A stretch of DNA of 64,000 bases from assembly GCA_023634235.1 (NCBI GenBank), contig JAMKCF010000020.1, positions 10,292,001 to 10,356,000 of the forward strand. The letters are read 5' to 3'. Made by a program: the position numbers and the translations under genes. Below are positions 54,101-63,100 of this stretch, piece after piece (the stretch's first letter is position 1; each line of letters opens with the position of its first letter). The notes under the pieces were generated by a model. That model searched no databases, was not told where the DNA came from, and saw only the letters and a list, made by a program, of their open reading frames with translations. The DNA is from Pisaster brevispinus. Its lineage: Eukaryota > Echinodermata > Asteroidea > Forcipulatida > Asteriidae.

Positions 54101-57100
54101 ATAACGTGTAATCAGAATGGATAAACTTTCCCTGGTGTTTATAAATGATAGATAAACTATGCCAGCCTGCATATATCAGTGTCAACTAACTGGCTTATGT
54201 TACCAAGAGTTGGAGGGTTTATTGACATGAATCTGACATTTATGTTGGGCTGCTGACAAGAATTGTTTAACAAATTTACAATCATCACATCATTTCACAG
54301 CCGCCACCGCCCAAACAGCATTGCATCGGACCGGGTTGTCAGAGCTGGGCGCGGCCGGGCTCCATCTACTGCAGCAGCGATTGCATCGTACGCCACGCCC
54401 GCCAGTCCATCCGCGTCATCCACCAAGAGAAGGAGAAATCCTTGGGGTCCAAGTGGAGACGGGATTCCACCGGCTCCGTGGGCAACAGGAACATATTGGT
54501 AAGAAACAAATAATGTAGAATGAACCGGAATGTCTGCTGCCCCCTAGTGCCGATAAGATAATGGAGTACTGTTGTTACATTTGGGCCAGAGCTTTCTGCC
54601 TGTCATTTATCTTATCAGATAGAGTGCAGAAGCATATTGTTAATTTTGTTGGTGAATGGTTGGGGTCAACGTGACAAGCTCTTTCCCACTGTAGGTCTGT
54701 AGCCAGCCTCCGTCTTGTCCACAGATATTTTCATGGTAAAATGTGCCACCAGCGTATCCGACCTGGTTCCTCCTATCAGGAAGATTGAGCGTGAAACCAG
54801 GCTTTCTGCTTGTTCTCGCCCATACCCTCTCGATTTGCTGAGATGTAGAACAAAGAGCCATTCCAACAGCTTTATTCCACATACTGCATTTCTTTTGAAC
54901 CCCTTGCCTGGTGCATGTTTCCCTCCATCCTACAATCTAGACTGCTTAGACTGCACCAAGAAAAATTGTGTGCTTGATAAACTATATGAAATTGAGTGTA
55001 GTTTAGGGTGGAGTGCTTCAAATTGCTGTTTGTGAACCGCTGTTAAAATCCCACATTGGACCGAAACCTAGCTTTTGGTTTATAAAAATCCGAGATATGC
55101 TTAACCATTTTTTTAAAACTCTCGCAGAAGACCCTGAACAACTGTTTATTTCTTGTCCTCCAGAGCCCTGGTCACCGCCACGAGCCAGAGCGTATTCCCG
55201 TTCTTGAGCGGCACACTGGTAAGGTACGCACCGGTCTGTCAGCGCCCATCCAGGACCAAGTCTATGACTTCCTAGAGAGGCACCCGTCCTACGAGGTCCT
55301 GAGACCTGGCACTCAACACGGGGTCGCGACCTTCTACTCAAGTACATGTAAGTAGAACAAAATGTTACAAAAGCATTACACTTGGCAGCTTTTAGGGTGC
55401 CTTGACTAGTGTATGAAAAAGCACCATATACGCAGTGCTTTAGTAGTTTTGTGGAAAAAATTGATAGATAGGGCTAAAAACACACAAGCCAGCTTTCTAG
55501 AGCAGGACCCAGTTTCATAGCTGTGCATACTGTTGAGTTTTGCGCTTGCATTCTTCGCTTAGAGGGCAAGCAGAATTTCTGCGCTAGCTGTGTAAGCAAA
55601 GATTGCCTAGTAACGTTGAGTACACACGCGCACAAGCAAAGTTTCCCTGCTAACCTGTGAACCACTAGGCATGCCCAGTAACAAGAAGCCAATACGAATC
55701 CCGTATTTATCTTCAGTGACCCTCGGCAAAACGTACTGCAAGCAATGAACGGATAAACTCTTTGCATTGATTTGTGCCTGATTTGAAGACCTGTTCCTTT
55801 CACATACCAGCCAAGATTTTGTAAACCACATCGTACATGTCTTTTACCTTGTATAAGGCACGTAAAAGAACCCAGTTACACTTATCATTGCATTACGAGA
55901 AAGGGCTTGCCCCAGTGTTTCTAGCAGTGGCTGCTGAGTGCCCCGCAGCACCTTGTAAACCCTTATAAGGTGCTACATAAATGGGTCTCATGGTTCATAA
56001 ACTTCAAAGGCTATCTTAAGAAATGTTTCTCTTTGTTCATCAAGCACCTTGAGTACCTTACTGGGCTATTAGATTCCGGTATTGGTAATTTTTTGAAGTG
56101 TGATCTGGAATCTTGGATACTTTGTTGTACACGATCATTCTACTCTCATTTTGAAAGGATTGCATAATAGCAACCTTATTTTGTTTTACCTTCATTGGAA
56201 AGATCTGAACTTTCTCTTTCCTCCATCCATTGTATGCTTGGCTATGGAGGTTGAACATGGACAAAACATCAGCTATAATAGGGCCTTTTTGCTCAGGCTG
56301 AAGTGCTTTTTTTGTGTGTATTTTTGAGTCACCTACGGTAAGGAAGTGGGGGGTTGAGTGCAGTTGACAAAAGTCACCTATGAAAAGGTTAACTGGCTTA
56401 TTCCGTCTTTGTTTTAACAGCAAAAACCAAACCGCCAAAGGACAAGAAAGAAGAGCAGATTGTGGCACGGGTCAGGGAGAGAGAACGAGAGCAGAAATCC
56501 GAGCACAAGACACACAGCCGAGACAGCACAGACAAGGCTTCCACATCGTCTTCCTCCTCAAAGGAGAAAGCATCCGGGAAGGAGAAGACGTCAGGGGCGT
56601 CGTCCAGCAAGGAGAAGACGTCGGGGGCGCCGTCCGGGTTGATGAAGGAGAAGCCTCTGACTAAGGAGCAGGCGGAGAAGAACAGACGAGCTGAAGAGCA
56701 GGCTAAAGAAGGGGTCAGGAGGAACGTACGGGAATCACTGAGGGACATGCTGGCTACCAGGTTAAGATTAATAAATCTCTGTTGATCCTATGCACCTGAC
56801 GTCATCGGTGGCGGGTCATGACCGAGCGGTTTAATCACCCAATTCAAGCTCTAGTTTTTCTGATCTGCAGAGTTTTCTGTTTGAATACCGGTTTTGACAC
56901 TTGTATCCTTAGCAAAACACTGGACCAATATTGCTTTGTTCTTCGTATGGGACGTAAAGCCGTTTTTGTCCCGTTTGTTGTGTAATGGACATAGAAGAAC
57001 CCAGTTGCACATGCGGCACGCGTGCATTGCATGATTGAGTAGCTAGACATGTATTCAGTTTGCGGTAACACCAAGTGATAATTTCTACTTTGCTTTGTAA

Positions 57101-60100
57101 ATTATTCTTACAAGGACATGTCCTGCTGTTTATTCACTGCTGCAGAGTAGATTGGGAGTCGGGAGATTTTGTAGTTCAAATAAGAGCTTGTCCTGCTGGT
57201 AGTCAGTGATTTTCTCTTTTTTCTTCTTCAATTTCTCAGGGTTAAGGGCGCCAAAGACCTCAAAGAATACGAAGACCAGGTCAAGAAGAAAGCGTATGTG
57301 ATTGAGTACGAGTTGCACAGACTGTACAACAACACTGGCTCCAAGTACAAGTCCAGATATCGAAGTCTCTTCTTCAATATTAAAGATAGTAAAAATCAGG
57401 TACGTTGTGGTTTGTCTGGAAGTTTACAATGACACCTTGTAAATAAAATTGTGAATGAGTTGTGGTGTACGCTACACAATGAAATGTCTGGATGGATATT
57501 TCTGTCGGCCGTCCGGACTTCAGCAAAAAAAAAGGGGGCACTACGAAATTGTTCTGGTCGTAATAAACCGTTCGCCAGAAATAATTTGATGGATATACAT
57601 TGCGTGAACTGGTTAAGCACTGTATATTTGGTACATTCCTGAGTCCTGTGAAGAAAATCAACAGGCATGTTACTTGGGTGGGATTCGAACCCACGACCTT
57701 TTCCATTCTAGAGCAGATGTCTTGGCACTAGACTACCAAGCTTGCCTGGTATATAGAGGCAGTTGGAACCCTTTATTTCAGCAATGGGTACCGCATCAGG
57801 AATACTACATGGATTTTTTTCACTGGACTTGGAAAGTGCTGAGTATACAGTGCTTCAAATCTCTCACAAGTTTGCTGTTTGGAATCACTTCTTATCATTT
57901 TCAAGAGTTGTTCAAGCACAAAAACACCCACAGTGTTTTGTACCGAGTGAGTAGTGGTTAAAAAATACACAAATTTGCCTCTTGGAATACAACCTGCGGA
58001 ACATACGATCTGCCCATTTGTGGAGTCAAAAATTTTGGTTCTACAAAATTGTGGACTGTGTTCTGTCATGAAATTACACAAAAACCACACAATTTCAAGG
58101 GATATTAATGTGAATCATTTTATTTAAGATATCTTTCCGATCAAATTCCGATCATATATTCATTTCAAAACAGATACTTTTTTGGCCTGAAGCCCCCAAT
58201 CTGAAGGCAACCTGCCCCTGTAAGGTCAAAGCCTGTAAGAACCATGGGAAGCAGGATATATTCTCAACACTTTATCTCCTTGTTCTTGATTGTAGGGTTT
58301 GTTCCGTCGCATTCTGAAGGGTGAAATCTCAGCCGGTAAGCTGGTTCGTATGTCATCGGATCAGCTAGCCTCCAAGGAGCTTGCCGAATGGAGGGAGAGA
58401 GAAGCCAAGCACGTAAGTCATCACGGATTTCTTGATGAGTGTAGTTGCCCACTTTTTATTTGTCATGTTACTGTCGATTTGCTTTCAAAAACCAATGATG
58501 TACCATCCTTTTATGATGTGTTTCTTGAAAACTAGAGGATTGGAATGAATGTACTCTTCCAAAAACCGATGTGTACCATCCCTTCATGATATGTTTCTTG
58601 AAAACTAGGAATTGGAATGAATGTACTCTTCCAAAAACCGATGATGTACCATCCCTTTATGATATGTTTCTTGAAAACTAGAGGATTAGAATGAATGTAC
58701 TCTTCCAAAAACCAATGATGTACCATCCCTTTATGATATGTTTCCTGAAAACTAGAGGATTAGAATGAATGTACTCTTCCAAAGTCCAATGATGTACCAT
58801 CCCTTTATGATATGTTTCTTGAAAACTAGAGGATTGGAATTCATCATAGACTTGTGTCTGTGGCTCGTCCATGGATTGTAATGAGAGAAAATGTACCCTT
58901 CAACCACCCCACTTTGTCACATTGTCTATCCAGCGCGGCTTGGGGTGACCTCTGCCACGACTTGTACCCATAGGCAGACCGTCTGTGACTGTGTCAGGTA
59001 GACCTCCCTGTCTCATGACATGAGCCCATCACATAGCCTTCAGCTCTAACACCTTGTCACCTGTAAGACACCAATGTCCGTCAATCAGTTCCGCCAGCCT
59101 TCCATTTCATTTGTGATAAATTCTGACCACTTTAATGCCCAGCAGGGTTCGCCAATATGTTTTTTGAAATTTATTTGTCTTTTTTTTTTTCCCGTCTCAG
59201 TCCCTGGAGATGATAGTCCATGAAGAGGAAGAGAGGAAGGTGCAACCCACCACCAAGAAGACACATAAAGGGGAAGTAGAGATCAACGATGACAACCTCA
59301 GTAGCTTGGAGGTACGTAACATTATGGGGTCATGTTGTGGCGCTCAAGACAAGAACTGCATTTCTGGACATAAGATAAGTCCGACCAAAATATTTGTTTA
59401 TATCTGCTGCCAGAAAGATAGTATTTTCAAAATACAGTCGACTTTTGTTAAAACGAGGTCCGCCAGACTGGCCCGTTTTCCTTGTATTATCCGAACCTCA
59501 TCTTAAACGCAGCGCACTAATATAGATACATAGTGTATGCATTACACATGTGTATATACTAGAGTGGAGCAGTTTGCTTCCAAGTAGAGTTCTTACGAGC
59601 ATCCTGTACACAAAAATATCAATGATAAATGCATTTTTCTTGACTAATTAATCATAGAAATTTGCTTACCAGAATTTCTTTATCAGCCCAAATACCATCT
59701 GTGGCTGGTACCCTGCTCGTATTGGCTAAGCAGAAATTTTTAAGGACTATCTTCTGTTTAAGCAACTCTGTAGTATCAGCGGCAGTGTTCTTCCGTAACA
59801 GTAGTTCACTGGCCAAAGCTCAGTTAAAACATCCAAGGACCAGTCAAAATTCTGTCCGACTAATTCGGCTGGCTAGTTTATTGAGCTCCCACTGCTACAT
59901 GTAAACCGCTGATTGTTCATATTCCTTCAAAAGTCTCACATTGTTGAATGAGAACCATAACATATGGACCAGTGAAAAAGCTGACGGACTAATGAAATGA
60001 CTTGCTAACCGGTCCCCCTGTTTAGTCACTGCAACAAGTTAAGAGCTAACCCTGGCCGTGGTCGGCAGGTCTTCATCATCTCTTGTCACTTTTTTTTCCA

Positions 60101-63100
60101 GATGCACCTCCAGGATAAGTCGGAGACCAAACATCCGATCGACATGAAGATCATCGAGAAGAACGCCTCCTCGTTGATCAACCCCCTGGACAATATGCTC
60201 GGTGACACCACCGGCCAGCACCGCGCCCATCTCTTCGACCTCAACTGCAAGATCTGCACGGGGAAGGTGCCGGCTCCCCGTGAGGAGACCGTTCCGAGCA
60301 AGAGGGCCAAGGTGGCTAAGACGGCCTCGGCTGAGATGGTTGTTGAGGAGGAGGAGGAAGCGGGGAGTTCCACTGGAAGGAAGAGCGAAGAGGTGAAGGA
60401 GACGACGAGAGAGAAGATGCCGAGGCCCAGCTCCGTTGATGATCATGTTGATGATGATGATGATGATGACAACGACGAGGAACCATTGTAAGTCTCTTTA
60501 ATTGCTCGGATGGAATTTTAAAAAAAAACAGGCCCTAATGTTTCTGGTGCATTAAATTGACCTTGTAAGTCAAGGTTCTACCCAGGATTTTCCAAACTGG
60601 GGGCGTACTGGACCGAAATTTTTTTGAAGTTTGGGCTAAGCATGCTAAATTGAAACAAGGTCCTTGAATGTTTTTACTTGGTGTTTATCTTTGGCTTAAA
60701 AAGCCTTAAGGCCGAGTCACACTGCAGCGATAACGAAAACGATAACGATCACGACGCAAAGAGAACGCATTCTATTGGTTGAATTACTCCACGCAGAATA
60801 CGCACACGCTCATTCAACCAATAGAATGCGTTCTCTTTGCGTCGTTATCATTATCATTCTCGTTATCGCTGCAGTGGGACAGGGCCTTTACTGTACAATC
60901 TGGGGCATTTTTCTTCATGATTTTTGTGAATTTGATCTGAAATCTAAGAAAATATTTAAAAAATGGAAGATCCCTGGCTTTAACTGGTCAATAAAGGGCA
61001 CTGCTGGGGTTAAGAAAATGTGAGCTCTGATTCCTGCCTGTTTATGTCTATGAGTAACTCTACACTACATAGTTGCTTTAAATCACCAAGGTTAGCCCTC
61101 TTACTATCAGTGTGTTTCTGGAGACGACCAACTCATACCTCACTATGCCACAACAGTGTCATTTTGAGCCATACACATGCTGATGTAGAGAGTAGAGCCA
61201 TTGCCAAAGTGCTTCAGTGAGAGTGGTAAACTGGAGAAGCCACCAGGCTGTGTTCCATTGCAATGGAATTTGGACCACTGTTGGAAGAGATAAGGTTCTC
61301 AACCTTGGTCAATTTCAGCTGCTGCAATCTGTGGCACTGATTGATCACACACACAAATAAAATGACAGGAAAGTGTGGCATTGGTTGCTTCACCATTACA
61401 TGCCTAGCATCTGGTAGATTTTGAGGCATCTTGGAGTATGCACCTATAATTGACTACATGCCCATGTGAAATTGACTAAATGCTGGAGCAAATTCTTCTC
61501 AAGAGAAACTCAAAATTTGCTTGCTGTTTTATTGCAAGTTTGAAATCCTGCCTTGGTCAGAAAGGTTCCTCCTACCAGAATGTTAGAGCGTGAAACTAGG
61601 CTTTCTGCTTCATTCACCCATACACTCTTGCTTTGCTGAGATGTAGATGTAGAACAAAGAGCCATTCCAACAGCTTTATTCCACGTGCTGCATCTCTTTG
61701 CAACTCCTTGCCTGGTGCATGTTTCCCTCCATCCTACAATCTAGACTGTTTTACCTTCAGCTCCCCTGAGTTATTTTCCATCTTAAATATTATCTCCTTG
61801 TAGCCTTTTACCAAGAGTGGCTTTTAACCTTGTTTCGGGCAAACTTGCATTTAAGAAATGACTAACATCTCCTTTTCACCTTGCTAGTGTCCAGCCTGAT
61901 GATTTGCCGACACCACAGACCAGCCCAATCCAAGCCTCCCCCAAGGAGCAGCCCTCGGCCAGGAGGCCCCCTCCTTCCCTCTGGAAGGGCTTACTGAACA
62001 TGGAAGAGGTGGCTCGGTTCGTTGTAGCAGGATTCCACGTCTCTGGTCCCATCAGGACCATCTCAATGGTGAGTTGCTTCTTTTTTGGGGGTCATTTTTG
62101 TCCATGACGTCAAAGGGTGTGCGCAACATTGGTGAGATTGAAAAAAATCAACATTCACAGATTTGCATACTGTAATGGTATATGGATAGTCAACTTGGAC
62201 ATATTCTCTTGCAATATTCTTGCTTGAAACACTGTTATTTATGCGAAAATAATAAAGCAATTCCTTTTTTTGTTTCAAACGTTTCAAACGCGCGAGAACG
62301 GTGTGCAGCACGCGCACATTTCACAAAACTCATTGCAAGATTGGTTAGTAAACAGCGCGACCGCGTTAATAATTTGAGCGCTTGACGCGCCTGCAAGCCA
62401 ACACACAAGTTGCCCGTAAAGATGGCGTCTATCAGGAACTCTCTATTCTTCAGTGGACCCCAGAATTACCAACATATTTCCTACCGTTGTTTTCCCCCAA
62501 CAAGGACATGCCTGATAACATAATGATCTGTGGCCGGATCCCCTACCCCGTAGTCTGGGACTACTTCAAGCAGCTCCACAAGGCCAACACGACCGACCTG
62601 ATCGTCCTAAGGTTCCACGTCGTCAACGAGGAAGACAAACATAACTACATCTCCCTCTTCCAATACTTCCACAGTCGGCAGCGGATCGGCGTCGTTGGGA
62701 ATAACAAGAAGCACATCAAGGATATGTATATCCTTCCACTGTCGGCCCATGAGCCGGTACCAAGGGAGGTTCTGCCATTCAAAGGACCCGGTAAGTTTGT
62801 CACAACTCTCTTTTGGTTTCATGAAAACTTCTTCCAAATCTGCTGATAACGGAGATCAAAAACCTCAGATTCTGCTTTATCACAGGGCCTCGCGTGCTAA
62901 TCTTAAAGGGACAGTATTGCCTTGGGATTGGGCGCTTTGGGCTACAAAAGCATTTGTCATGATATGAATAATGGTTGGAAAGATGTTTTGAAAGTAGAAT
63001 GAAATGATTCACACAAATATCCCTCTTCCTGTCCACAGGGCTAGCAGAGCCCCGCCCGCACATGCTGCTTGGCTTAATGGTGAGACATCGAGAGCGGGCG

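Noticed and set aside
62382..62504. Longer start for the SPOC exon
   Set aside because: Inserting this sequence would break the SPOC fold between its first strand and ICGRI; the CCAACAAG acceptor at 62504 restores family spacing.
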